Positions 12,301 through 26,153 of a stretch of DNA of 64,000 nucleotides are shown in pieces. The position numbers were made by a program, and so were the translations under genes. The stretch comes from Okapia johnstoni (lineage: Eukaryota; Chordata; Mammalia; Artiodactyla; Giraffidae), in contig CM044315.1 of the NCBI GenBank assembly GCA_024291935.2, positions 72,708,385 to 72,772,384 on the forward strand, in the 5' to 3' direction. The notes beneath the pieces were generated by a model. The model did not search any database, was not told the origin of the DNA, and saw nothing but the letters and a program-made list of their open reading frames with translations. The stretch's first letter is position 1; each line of letters begins with the position of its first letter.

Positions 12301-15300
12301 GTCAGAACCTATGCATGTGCCGAGGAGACATGAGAGAGTCCAGTGGAAAATAAAGGAATAACATTTGAATCCCAGTCCACACATCGAGAAAGTATAGATG
12401 CCTTATTGGCTTGAGGTATGTGAATACAATCTCTGATCAATCTTTGGCTAAACTGTAAGCTACATGGACACAGGGGAAATCTCTGGGATGCCAGGCTTAA
12501 AATTAAAACAGGACGTAATGCTGGGTGCTTTAAGTATGCTCTACTCCTCACAATAATCCTGCAAGGTCACTTAGTAAGTGTACAACCAAAAGCCAGAATC
12601 CAGTACTATTTCATTTCAAAGCTCCAAGTACTTTCCAAAGAATATACATGTTCTGTTCTTTTCTTTTAGCATAAATCTTCACTTCCCTGAAGCAGCAAGG
12701 TATGAACAAAATAATAAAATCTGCTTCCTTCTCCCATACAAATCCCAATAAGGAACAAGAAAACAATAATTCTCAACTTACTGCAAGAAGATTCATGATG
12801 GTATGTCCAGTCTCTCCGAACAATGGCTTCCGAAATCTGACACTGAACAGTGGGCATGGATAAACTATGCAAATGAGAAATGAACAGACTTTAAGCTCGG
12901 CAGCTTATAATTTTGGTAAAAGAGATATCAAGTTTCATAAAGTTCTCAAAATATAATTGTAATTACTCATTAGAGCACTGAATTCCTTCCTCTGTGGTTA
13001 GGAAGTCTTTTTTAAAAGAGTTCACCCTTATACATGTCTGAATCAGGACACTCCTTGGATAAGCCAAATACCAGGTGATCCTAGCTAGCTCCTTTAACTT
13101 TATGGTTTCAACTGCCTGTGCAAGGGAGATACAAATGTTGTTTCCTCTAAATTTAATCCTTTCCTTTCCTTACTTTATTTTGCTGATTCACTTCACTATC
13201 CTCTTAATAATACCATGCAACAGAAAAGGCAAAGAAACTGACAGTCAGCAACTTATATGACTTCACTCAAAGTAATAGCACTAGTAAGTGGCAAAGTTAA
13301 AAACCTATTCCAGTGGTCTGATTCCTAGACCAGGGCAACTTTGATATGAAGTTTAAAATAAGGCTTGCATTTAGGCCTTAATGTCTTTAAAAACAGTCAC
13401 AGCTTAGTTGCACTGCTACAACCATGGGCACGGAGGCTCTTTTATTGCTTACTTTACCAGTTGAGAGTTATCTCTATACCACTAGCTTCCAGTCTGTTAC
13501 ATTATATAAAATATAATCTGTCATAACTATTTTCCAAGCAAGTGACAAAAAATATGCTCACCATATATGGATACTATAAAAAATACAGTTACTTGTTAAG
13601 CTGATATTCATTTTTTCTGAAGATGATCCTGTATAAAATCTATAAATTAACCTATAAAACCAGTAAGTTTACAAGGCAATAAATAATCACTAACATCCTC
13701 ATTTGTTATTTTGAGTCCTTCCCATTACAGCCAAAGCAATGCAAGAGACATGGGTCCAGAAGATCCTTGGAGGAGGCCGCAAAGAGAAAGTAGAGACACT
13801 GACCATATTTAGCTTAGTTATTTTAAAAGACTACTTCTGTTTAATTGTATCACCATGGGGCTCTGAATATCTCAAGTCTTTGCTTAGTTTTTATGTCTTG
13901 GTCTTGGTCATATGGTTTAGAAGAGGGTATTTTTTACTTACGTCGATATTCAGCTCCAAGTCTCAACATTAGTCGGATGGGAAACACTTTAGCCCAAGGA
14001 GTTTCCCATTTCTGAATGAGAATCCCAAACAAGTAAGGTGGGGTTGGGAGTACTAGGTCTTGCAGTGACTGGTAGGTAGATGTCACATATAAGAATCCAC
14101 CATGTTCTTTACTGCCAAGGAAACTTTGACTGAAGAAGGAATGTCCCAAGTTGCCTACAACATTCCCTAAAACAAAAAAGTACATTAATTACTATCAATA
14201 AAACAATCATATTTTTAATAATCATTATTATCAGCACTGGGCCAGATATTACCAAACATTAATTCCCAACCTTTCACTATGAAAGACACACATTTATAAA
14301 GTTGTTTTTTAAATAAATGGTATTTATTAAATGAAAATTTGTTTTCCAATTTGATGAGGGCTTCTGGTGAGTATAAAATACCTTGCATTATTAGCACACT
14401 CTAGTTTGTCTGGATAAAAGACAACAAAACACACTGATACCTTCCTTTAGATTATACAACTTACTGTATGAATTACTTTAGAGGTCTCAGGATCAGAATT
14501 ATTACCTCAAAGATCATGAAAAAATATTAAGATTAGGTACCTGCTCTCACTCAGTTTACAGTCCCATTGAGCAAATAAATTCAATTCATGAATATAATTA
14601 ATGAAGACATTAAGTACAGATACATAAGAGACACTTAAGGGAAGAAAATTAATGGAGAAAGTAGAACCACAGACTGGATTTATTCTAATTTTATTAATAG
14701 TTGAGATAAATATGAAACAGAAACAACCTAGGGCTTATTTAATCTTATATCAGGTTTTTTTTCTTTTACTTGCAAATGCTCTTAACTAAGCATTTTCTAA
14801 TTCAAGTATGTTTTGAATAAAATAGTAACAAATCACCCTTCATTAAGGAGACAGTTTCCTCAGTTTAGAATTACAAAAGAACTTCCTAACAAGAGTTGTT
14901 CAATAATGTAACAGAAGATTTATTCCTAGACATGTGCAAACTTCCTCTGATACCTCTAAAATAATAGCAAGAAGAGAAATCGCCATCAGAGAAGTTAATG
15001 CTTCCTTTCCTTGGAAACTAGAGCCTATTGGCAGAACAGTTCAATGATGGAACATAGAATCCTTGAGAGAAGTGGAAGCTATATTAACGGCAGGGACCAC
15101 AAGTGGAGAGAATACCGCCCCACAAAATCCAGAGAAGCTTTATGGCTGAAAGCCACGTTCACCTGCGCATCATCATCTTCCAAATACCTTCGGGGTAGTA
15201 CCTCTGCCTCATTGGAAAAGACCCTGAAGCTGGGAAAGATTAGGGGCAGAAGGAGAAGAGGGCGACAGAGGAGGAGATGGTTGGATGGCATCATCAAATC

Positions 15301-18300
15301 AACGGACACGAGTTTGAGCAAATTGCAGGAGATGGTGAAGGACAGGGAAGCCTGGCGTGCTGCAGTCCATGGGGTCACAGAGTCAGACATGAGTAAGCGA
15401 CTGAACAACAACAACCTTTGCCACAGGATTAACCAAATCTGGCTGCACATTTAAACTGCTGGGCCAGACCTATAAGAACAGAATAATCCCCATATAAAGG
15501 AAGGAAAATGTTATTTTGGAAAAAAAATCACAGATTTTGAAGTCACAGAGACATGGGTTTGAACACTAGTTTAAGCATTTACTATTACGAGATTGGGGGC
15601 AAGTTACCTAATTTCCGTGAGCCTCAACATCTGTGACAATAGGGAAGATTACACTAAATTTCAGAATTGATGTGAATAAATGATAGAATATATGTAAAAT
15701 GCCAAATAGCATCTTGCACACAGTGTGTTCTCAAAAAATGTTAACTAGATGGGGAAACAGTGACATACTATTTTCTTGGGCTCCAAAATCACTATGGACA
15801 ATGACTACAGCCATGAAATTAAAAGACGGCCTGCTCCTTGAAAGAAAAGCAATGACAAACCTAGACAGAATATTAAAAAGCAGAGACATTTCTTTGCCTA
15901 CAAAGGTCTATATAGTCAAAGCTATGGTTTTTCCAGTAGTCATGTATGGATGTGAGTTGGACCATAAAGAAGGCTGAGTGCCGAAGAATTGATGCTTTTG
16001 AACTGTGGTATTGGAAGACTCTTGAGAGTCCCTTGGACTGCAAGGAGATCAAACCAGTCAATCCTAAAGGAAATTAATCCTGAATATTCACTGGAGGGAC
16101 TGATGCTGAAGTTGAAGCTCCAATACTTTCACCACCTGATGCGAAGAGCTGATTCATTAGAAAAGACCCTGATGATGGGAAAGATTGAAGGCAGGAGGAG
16201 AAGGGGTGACAGAGGACGAGATGGTTGCATGGCATCACCAACTAAATGGGCATGAGTTTGAGCAAGCTCTGGGAGATGGTAAAGGACAGGGAAGCCTGGT
16301 GTGCTGCAGTCCATGGAGTTGCAAAGAGATGGACATGACTGAACCACTGAACAACAACAACATCCATTCAACCATATAGACCAATCTCCAAAGCACTGCA
16401 CTAAGAAAAATTAGTCAAACACAACAGTGAGATTCCATTTATACAATCTTCTCAAAAATGCAAAACTACAGGGACAGAAATCAAATCACTAGTTGCCAGG
16501 AGCAGAGGGTAAGGTGAGGGGATTAAATACAAAGGGACATGAGGCAGGGTTTAAAGATAATGAAAACATATATTTGATACCGGTAGCTGTTATCGGACTT
16601 TATTGGTTTGTCTAGATTCACTGAACTGAATATATGTGTATTTATATACAGTAATACATGTCTAAAAAGGCACATGTTACAGTATATAAATTATACCTCA
16701 TATACTTGACTAAAAAAACTCAGAGAACTTTAGTAGTGAACTTACGGAAAATCAAAGAGAAAGAGACAGTTCTAAAAGCCAAAGAGGAAAGACAAATAAC
16801 TATTTATTAAAAAAGGAAAGAATTCTTTGGCAGTCCACTGATTAGGATGCTGCCCTTACACTGTAAAGGCCAAGGGCATGGTCCCTGGTACGGGAACTAA
16901 GACATATGCCGCTCAAAAAAAGCAGCTAGATTGCAGGGCTTCCCTGGTAGTTCAGATGGCAAAGAATCTGCCTGCAATGCAGTAGACCCAGGTACCATGT
17001 CTGGGTCAGGAAGATCCTCTGGAGTAGGAAATGGCATCCCAACTCCAGTATTCTCACCTGGAGAATTCCAGTAACAGAGGAGCCTGGCAGGCTCTCGTCC
17101 ATGTGGTCGCAAAGAGTAGGAGAAGACTGAGAGACCAACACTTTCACTTTCTTTCAGATTGCAGAAAATGCTAGAAGACAATGAAGCAATACCTTCAAAA
17201 CACTTGCTTAGGGAAGGTGAAATGAAGCAGTGAACGAAAGAAGGAAGAAAGGGAGGGAAAGAAATCTGTTAACCGAGAATCCTGCAGCCAACTAATTATT
17301 CAAGAATGATGGAAAAAGGAAAACATTTGAGACATACAAAGACTAATGGAGTCTAACAACCATACACCCTCATCAAGAGAACTAATTAAAAGATGTATTT
17401 CAGCAAGAAAAGCAAGTCCTAATGGAAACACGGGATACTAAAACAGCAGGTAACAAGAAAACACAGCGGTAAATTTAATAATTTTGATTGAACTGAAAAT
17501 CAATATTGATTTTTAATACTGGCATTAAAAACTGAATATAATTGAATACAAGTAATATTTTTTTTCTTTTACAAAAGGTAAAACAAATTACAACAAATGT
17601 AAGAATGGAAAAGGTATTAAATGAGTAAAGTATGCTGAGGTCTATGTCATGTTTGGGAGGACCATGCTCTGAGGCAGAAATGTCAGCTTCCTCCTGTTCA
17701 CACCTTGTTTAATTCCCTACCCTTCTGTGGGGAAAACACCTATTAGTACATTGGGTGTCACTCTCATGACTAGGTTACTAATCAATAAACTTTGAGTTAA
17801 TCATCAGGGAAATTATCAGAGTTGGCCTGACATAAACTCTTTAAATCTAGGTCTAGAGGTCAGAGATTCAAAGCAGAGACACACTCCTGCTGACCTGAAG
17901 GAAAGGAAACACTCATGTGGTAAACTATCTATGGAGTCATGAGGCAAGGAACTGCAGGCAGCCTCTAGGAGCCAAGAGTACTTCCCAACCAGTAGTAATA
18001 AGAAAATGGGTATTTGTAAAAAAGTGAATTCTGCCAACAACCTGAGGACCTTGGGCTCCAAATGAGAAGCCCAGCATAGGTAACACCTTAAGGCACCCTG
18101 ACATAAAGATTCACCTAAGCTGTGCCTGGACTCCTAACCTATGGAAACTGAGATAATAAATGTGTGTTGCTTTAAGCCACTAAGTTTGTGGCTTAGGAAT
18201 ATATAATAAAAAACTAATATATACTGAATTTAACTCTGTCAGAAAATGGTCATAGTTAACACTTATGTTGAAAAAATTAAAGGAATCCCAAAGAAAATGC

Positions 18301-21300
18301 TAACGCAACAAAAACAGGGGTGAAAGACATAAACAGGATGTATTTGTCACAGAAAAAAAACTATACATGGCCAATACATACATGAAAATATGCTCAGTCT
18401 CATTAATAGTCAGTGAAATGCAATTCAGAGTGAGATATCATTTTAAATCCACCAGTATGGCAAAAATTAAAACTCTGATAATATCAAGTGTTGACAACTT
18501 TTATACACTGGAGATGGGCACAGATAGATATAAACTGGTAAACCTCTCTGGGAAACAGTTTAACATCATCTAATAATGTTGAAGATATCCATACCCTATA
18601 AAAAAGCAATTCTTCTCCTAAGCATTATTGTTGTTTAGTCAGTATGTTGTGTCTCACTCTTTTGCAACCCCAAGGACTGTAGCCTGCCAGGTTCCTCAGT
18701 CCATGGGATTTACTGGTTGCTGTTGTTCAGTCGCTAAGTTGCATCCGACTCTTTGCAACCCCATGAACTGCAGTACATCAGGCTTCCCTGTCCTTCACTA
18801 TCTCCCAGAGTTTGTTCAAACTCATGTCCATTGAGTCAGTGTGCCATCCAACCATCTCATCCTCTGTCACCCCCTTCTCCACCTGCCCTCAATCTTTCCC
18901 AGCATCAGGGTCTTTTCCATTGAGTCAGCTCTTCACCAAAATATTGCAGCTTCAGCTTCAGCATCAGTCCTTCCAATGAATATTCAGGGTTGATTTCCTT
19001 TAGGACTGACTAGTTGGATATCCTTGCTGTCCAAGGGACTCGCGAAAGTCTTCTCCAGCAACACACTTCAAAAGCATCAATTCTTCAGTGCTCAGTCTTC
19101 TTTATGGTCCAACTTTCACATCTGAACATGACTACTGGAAAAACCACAGCTTTGACCATACAGACCTTTGTCCAACACTGATATCTCTGCTTTTTAATAT
19201 TCTATGTTTGTCATAGATTTTTTTCCTAAAAGCAAGCATCTTTTAATTTTGTGGCTGCAGTCACTGTCCACAGTGATTTTAGAGCCTAAGAATATAAAAT
19301 CTGTTACTGCTTCCACTTTTCCCCCTATCTAATTGCCATGAAGCGATGGGACCAGATGCCATGATCTTAAGTTTTTTGAATGCTGAGTTTTAAGCCAGTT
19401 TTCTGTAAAACCCAGACAAATTTGTTGGCCAACACAATGTGTAACAAACCAAGAAATGTTTAGTTTGGCTTCAATGGTAGTATGAGGAGATTACTAGGGG
19501 GAAATGAGATTGAAAATAGAGGATCAGATATGTACAGCACTAAATGTCAGAGTACGCAGTTTATTCTAAAGGTAACATGAAGCCAAGAAAGGTTTTTGAG
19601 TAAAAGAGGGAAATAACCGAAGACTAACTCCAGAAAAAATAATCTGGTACCTACAATTCCTGTTTCATTCAAATTCATGTTCTGAGTGTCTGTTTGCAAA
19701 ACATAAGTATAAGACATGGAGGAAGGGAGGCAAGATGGGGAGAAATAACTTTCCCATGCCCTGCAATAACCAGTAGGCATCCAGAAACTCTCAGAATGTC
19801 ATTTCTCACAAACTACCATTTCCCCCCCCACTGTGGAAAGGATAAGTGGTGATGTATGACCAAAAATTTCATATACACTAAAAGAGAAACATATATAGAC
19901 ACATATATACATATACACATTATTATTAATACATGTAGTTTAGATTAAAAATTCATAAAATAATTATAAAGACAGTTCATATAAGGGCTTCTGCAGTCTT
20001 TTGAGTGACATATAGCAGAGAAACCACTAAGCTAGGGATAGAGTGTTTAAGGTTTTTACACTGAAGGGAAATTTAACATATAACTTGCCAATTCCACACA
20101 GTGTACCATAAGAGAAGAAAAATAATGAATCAGGATCATCCTAGAACACTTATAATGTGTCCATTTATTTTTAAAAAATCACAGTGAAATAATATACTAA
20201 GCTTCTACCTTGATTATCTAAATATGGGATTCATAATAAAATAGACATAGCACATAAAGTATTATGCACATGTGTTTTTTTAAAAATTTCTATACTATTA
20301 ATATAAACTTAAATATACTCCCTCTCTCTCAATTTTTAATAGTATGTCTTTATATTAGTATATTTAGTCTTTTGAACTTCTAATAGCTATGCATTTACTT
20401 TCATATTGTTACAGTTAATAATACTTATAATTTACTTTGAAATCATAATAAAGTCATCCAAGCTAATGGCTTTTGAAACTTGAAAATTAAATGAACATCT
20501 ACATTATGATTATATGAATATTGTTAAACAAGTTAGTAAGTTATCATTATCCTTCCTTCTATCAGATAACAATACTATATCCTAAACCAATCAAAGGAAA
20601 AGATTCTTACATTGTGGTCAGTGGGTTATCTTACAACTCTGATTACAGTCTTTGTAAAATAATAACAACTGCAATAGATTAGATAAAGTATTAAAATGTA
20701 TAACTTCCTCAAACCATGCCAAGTTCTAACGTGCCAATAATTCCAAAGTCCAATGCCAGGCTTCCAAATTTAAGACTATTCTTTTGCACGAGTCCAAAAT
20801 TTTTTATCAACTGTAAACGGTACAGACAAACTCATAAATTATCCCCACCTGCCAGAGCATCCCGATAAAGCTGCACAAAATGGTTGAAGATATCCTTTGG
20901 CAAACACTTTTCATCTGGCAGACATTGCAGAAGAATGACTATCTCAGACTGACCAACTGCATGCATTCCCTTTGTTGTGAAACACCAGCACTTCCTGTTC
21001 ACATCTATGATGAAATAAAAATATACAAATGAAGACCTTCTTCTCAATCCTTACCCTTAAGAGATCCACAGAACTCTCTGTTTTAACACACCAAAGAATA
21101 AAATAGATCCCACTGACTTTGTATAATTCAACTGTGAACTGTCACTGTACTGAGCCAAAGGACTATTGCAGAAAATAAAACATACCAATGCCTCTGGCTC
21201 TGACCAAACACTTAGATTGGATTCAGCCTGTGGCCTAAAGAAAATATATTTTGATGTACACTTATTAAATTTAAACTGTGACTGAAAGGGTCTAGCTATT

Positions 21301-24300
21301 TATAGTCTTTCCTGGAAGAAAGTTCCAGATAACCAGCAAGAGAACTTTAACTGACTTCATCCTGTAAAAAGTGGTGAAATGGATGGCTTTTCTGGACTAA
21401 TTACTTCCACTTCTTCACTTTAAGGCTATGCACAGCCACAACAACACAAGCTATATGTAGTTCAAAACAATGTTCAGTCCATGATACTTTTATTATTTGT
21501 ACTTCAACACAAGATTCTCAATGGAACTGAAAGAGGGTTCAAATAAAATTATGGATATCATGATATAAATTAACACTAATAAAAGATCTTTCTTTCCCTC
21601 TGGGAATTGTTTCTTTATATACCAAACAAAAGGTGCCCAATCCAACTATATTAAGACGGTGCACACTTAAGGAATTCTAGACTAGCTATTTTCTAAGTAT
21701 ATAAACTAGATACGGTAAATTGAAATTGCAAGCAAATTATCTAAAAATTTGATCCTAGAAAGAAAGGTGGCAAGCATTAGTAACTGGCCAAACATGCAAG
21801 AGTGTGATTAGCAAACAAACCAGAAACTGCATTTCACATATATAGAACCTCTAAAGAATTTAGTATATTGGTGATTCTGGTTTCCAAGGACAACGTAAGA
21901 CAAATACACAGTGAGACTAGAGAACTGTTCCCCGATGCTTTCTTCATCTCTCCAAAACTCTGCCTATTAACATTTATCCAGGATAAATGCATGCTCCGTT
22001 TTCCAGTATGATACTGGAACCAAGATTTGAAGTTACTGTCCTCTCTCTCATTCTGTTGCCTAAGAAGCTAGCATCAAGAATTGAGAAGTTTCTTCTGAAT
22101 TCTAACTTGTGATACACTGAAGTTTTACTATGTGTCCCAAATAAGGTTTTGCACCATGATTAAATGTTTCTGAGATTTAGACCTAGCATGTATAAATTGA
22201 TCCCCCTGGATAATTTATCCACCTCTAGTTATTCTAGTGGTGAGTGACTAGGAGTGGTGACTGGGCACACCCATCTCAGGAAGAACTTAACTCAGAAGTT
22301 CCGTTTGGCTTTCCTCTATGGAGAATTCACTTATCTCACTTCTTTGACTAAAAACAAGAGTCTCAGTCCCACAGTTGTCCTCAAGGATATATAATTTTAT
22401 ACAAACCAACTTCTTCAGTACCCAGTTTTCATTAAGGATTTATTTAATTACAAATACTTGTGTGTAATGAATCTAAAAGCTTTATTATCTATGACTCAGT
22501 ACCTCATTTTAATTAAAAAAACAAATTTCCAACTTACAATTTACAATTTTAACCATTGACAACAAATTTGCATTTAAAACAAATACAAGTGGGTCAGGGC
22601 CACCATCCTCCAACTGCTGCATTACTGAAATCTGCGATGGTTTCTCTTCCACAGCATAGTCTGTAAAGGGAGAAAACAATGTACGAGACTGGTTAAAGAG
22701 ACAAATCAAGAAAGAAATCTGATAGAGGAATGGCCTCATTATTCATAGGAGAAAGCAACTGACTTATAGACAGGCAAATACAGGTTTATATCTGCTACCC
22801 CAGTGTCATATTAATAGTGCCCCTTTCATTCTCAAAAGTGAGCCAGTCCAGTTTGGATGGTAACACAGTTATCCTATGTTTAGACTCCTCCACATAACGG
22901 TTTATACCACAGTCTAAAAACAACCCTTTGATTTAACAAAAATCCTCCAACTATCATAATAAGAATTTCACATATGACATGTTCTAAGACCAACATATAA
23001 AATAATCTGTGATACACAAGGAAGTGGTAATATACTAGTTACCTCTGGAAAGGATGTATAGGGGTTGAAACAGAGGGGAATACTACTTCTTATTCTATAT
23101 GCTTTTGTATTGTTGAGATTTTTTACCATTAAAAATCAAACTTTAAAAATGCACCTAGAAAGTAAAGTATCATAAGTGACTGGTTTTATGAAAAAAATTC
23201 CTCTAAGTATAAGTCAAGAAACAGATTAGTATATGTATCACCAAAATCAGCAGGAAATCACATATCAGATTCTGAGCATGATAAGTTAATACTTGAGGCT
23301 GCACAGGAACCCTTTCCATTTAATCTTTGCAAGCACATTATGTAATATTCAGCCACACCATTTTGAATGATGGTAGTCCTCTCAGCTTGAAGTCAAAACC
23401 CTGGGTAATAACTATTGTAAAATCTACAGACAGGCGGGACAGAATAAAAAACCTAAAAGCTGCATATTGTTTGGTCTTATATAAAATGCATCAAGGGATA
23501 GCAAGATAGAACAAAGTAACACCATTTCTCACTAACCAATAGAAGCGAAAATGTATTCTGGAAATGTGTATCCTATCAATGAAAATATTTATTGAAAAGA
23601 GAAACATTAAGTGATTTAAATTTTTAAAAATTTTTTTCCACTGGAATACAAAATAGCAAAATTCTGTTCAGAGATAGTAATATGGTTTAAGGAAGTGAAT
23701 ACAGATAACTAGTTGCTGCTTCTAGGTAAGAGAGGCTTTAACAATTAGATTTAATGGATGTGACTTTTAATGAAAACACAATCTTATTTATTTTAACAAC
23801 AGAGGCCAAGTTAATTTCTTATTAAGATTTATTAAAATAACCCAAATTTGAAATCTAAGGGGCAAATTTACTTACAAAAGAATATTTTTAGATGGTCCTA
23901 GTAAAGAAGCATTATCCAATCAAAAGAACGCTTAACTTTATGTGAAAGTTCATTGTTGAAGCATCTGAGACACAAGCTAGATTGGACAGTATGATACATT
24001 CAGCCCAGCACCATGACAGGAACAGAAGATGCAAACATGAATTCAGACTGAAGGAATTCATGGTTGAGGTGAAAGAATCAGACCTATACAGTATGTAAAT
24101 TACAGTGAAAAATGTGTTAATATAGTAATAGTCTATAAGAATTTCTATTTAAACAGAGATGAGGATGTAAAACACTACTACAAAGACATCCAAGGTAGGA
24201 TTCAGAGTTTTCCATTAATATGGATTTTGAAAGATTGAGGAGTTATTCAAGGAGACTGGCATATAGCAGGATATTCTATTCTAGAGAGAAGAAAGGAAAA

Positions 24301-26109
24301 TTAATAAAAATATTTATTACATGCCTTTGTACCAATTTTCTTATTATGTACTTTCAGGTATGAAATCTAATTTAACATTCATAATGATACTTAATAGGTA
24401 TAGCTACATAATTTAAAAGAAAACAAAAAACTAGGAAAAGGATTCAGAGAGATAAATGACTTGCCCACTGGATCATAAGGGCTTCCCTGGTAGCTCAGCT
24501 GGTAAACAATCCACCTGCAATGCAGGAGACCTGGTTTGATTCCTGGGTCAGGAAGATCTGCTGGAGAAGGGATAGGCTACCCACTCCAGTATTCTTGGGC
24601 TTCCCTGGTGGCTCAGTTGGTAAAGAATCTGCCTGCAATGCAGGAGACCTGGGTTTGATCCCTGGGTTGGGAAGATTCCCCTGGAGAAGGGAACGGCTAC
24701 CCACTCCAGTATTCTGGCCTGGAGAATTCCATGGACTGTATTGTCCATGGGGTTGCAAAGAGTAAGACAGGACTGAGCGACTTTCACTGGATCATAGAGC
24801 TAGAATGGACTGGTATTGGAATTAAAACTCAGGCTTTTCCAGCTCTTAAGTCCATGTTCTTCCCACTATTCCAGACCATAGAAAAAGCATGGAAGTATAA
24901 AATGTGAACATTCAGAAAACAGCAGATAATCTGTAGTATGCCTGTAAAGTACTAGGGTGCTGGCTGGAAATAAAATTAGATAAATTGAGATAAGGTTACC
25001 AGGAACACTATATGTCAAAGGAAGTAATTTATACTGAAGGCATTGGGAACCCATTGAATTTTCTAAGCAAGAACGGTTTAAAAAGATAAGATCTATGTTT
25101 AAAAAGATAACTGGACCTAAGCAATATTATAAGCTTTTGCATCACAAAGAAAACCATGAACAAAATGAAAAGAAAATCTACAGACTAGGAGAAAAGATTT
25201 GCAAATGACGCAACCAACAAGAGCTTAATTTCCAAAATATACAAACAGCTCACACATCTCAGTAACAAAAAGTAATCCAATCAAAAATGAGCAGAAAACC
25301 TAGAGACATTTCTCCAAAGAAGACATACAGATGGCCAACAGGCATATGAAAGGAAAGATGGTCAACATCACTCATAGAAAAATGCAAATCAAAACTACAA
25401 TGAAGTACCACCTCATACCAATCAGAATTGCTATCACTAAAAAGTCTACAAATAACAAATCCTGGAGAGGCTGTGGGGAAAAGGGAACCCTCCTACACTG
25501 TTGGTGGGAATGTAAATTGGTGAAGCTACTATGTAGAACACTACGGAGATTCCTCAAAAAACTAAAAATAGATTTGCCATGTAATCCAGCAATTCCATTT
25601 CTGGGCATATACCTGGACAAAACTATAATTTGAAAAAATGCACACAACCCTATGTTCCGAGTAGTAACATTTAAAATAGCCAAGACATAGAAACAACTTA
25701 AATGTCCACTGACAAATGAACAGATTAAGAAGATATGGTGTATATATACACAATGAAATATTACTAAGCTATAAAAAAAAAAGCAAAATAACACCATTTG
25801 CAGTTACATGAATGGACCCAGAGATTACTATACTAAGCGAAGCAAGTCAGAAAGAGAAAGCCAAATACCATATGATATCACTTATATGTAGATTTTCTAC
25901 AAAACAAAAACAGACTCACAGACATAGAAAATAGATTTGTCATTGCCAAGGAAAATGGGAGTGTGGGGGAGGGTTGGATTGGGAGTTTGGGACTAGCAGA
26001 TGCAAACTATTATATATAGAATGGATTAAAAAAACAAGGTCCTACTGTATAGCACAGGGTACTATATTCAATGTCCTGTTACAAATCATAATGGAAAATA
26101 TAGCAGAAA

Positions 26110-26153
<44 letters not shown>

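Larger units (their letters stand above)
3354..12781 (-). other. ZFYVE9 intron (9.4 kb)
   Basis: Holds a BovB (4684-6748), an old L1 carrying a SINE (6840-8400), an LTR-like block with a nested Tigger-like element (9320-10280), a Bov-tA (10329-10533) and an L1 3' UTR-like piece (11395-11740). A MIR or L2-like patch lies at 3660-3790. The stretches 3800-4680, 8420-9310, 10540-11150 and 11760-12780 show nothing I can name. Confidence 0.55.
14167..20848 (-). other. ZFYVE9 intron (6.7 kb)
   Basis: Holds three BovB pieces, a CHR SINE, two Bov-tA SINEs, old L1 pieces and an MLT1-like LTR (listed separately). A MIR-like piece lies at about 15535-15740. The stretches 14170-15190 and 19410-20840 show nothing I can name. 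Confidence 0.55.

Noticed and set aside
15011..15454. A 147-codon plus-strand open frame as a gene.
   Set aside because: Its second half is the BovB 3' end and the first half has no recognisable similarity; it runs antisense inside the ZFYVE9 intron.
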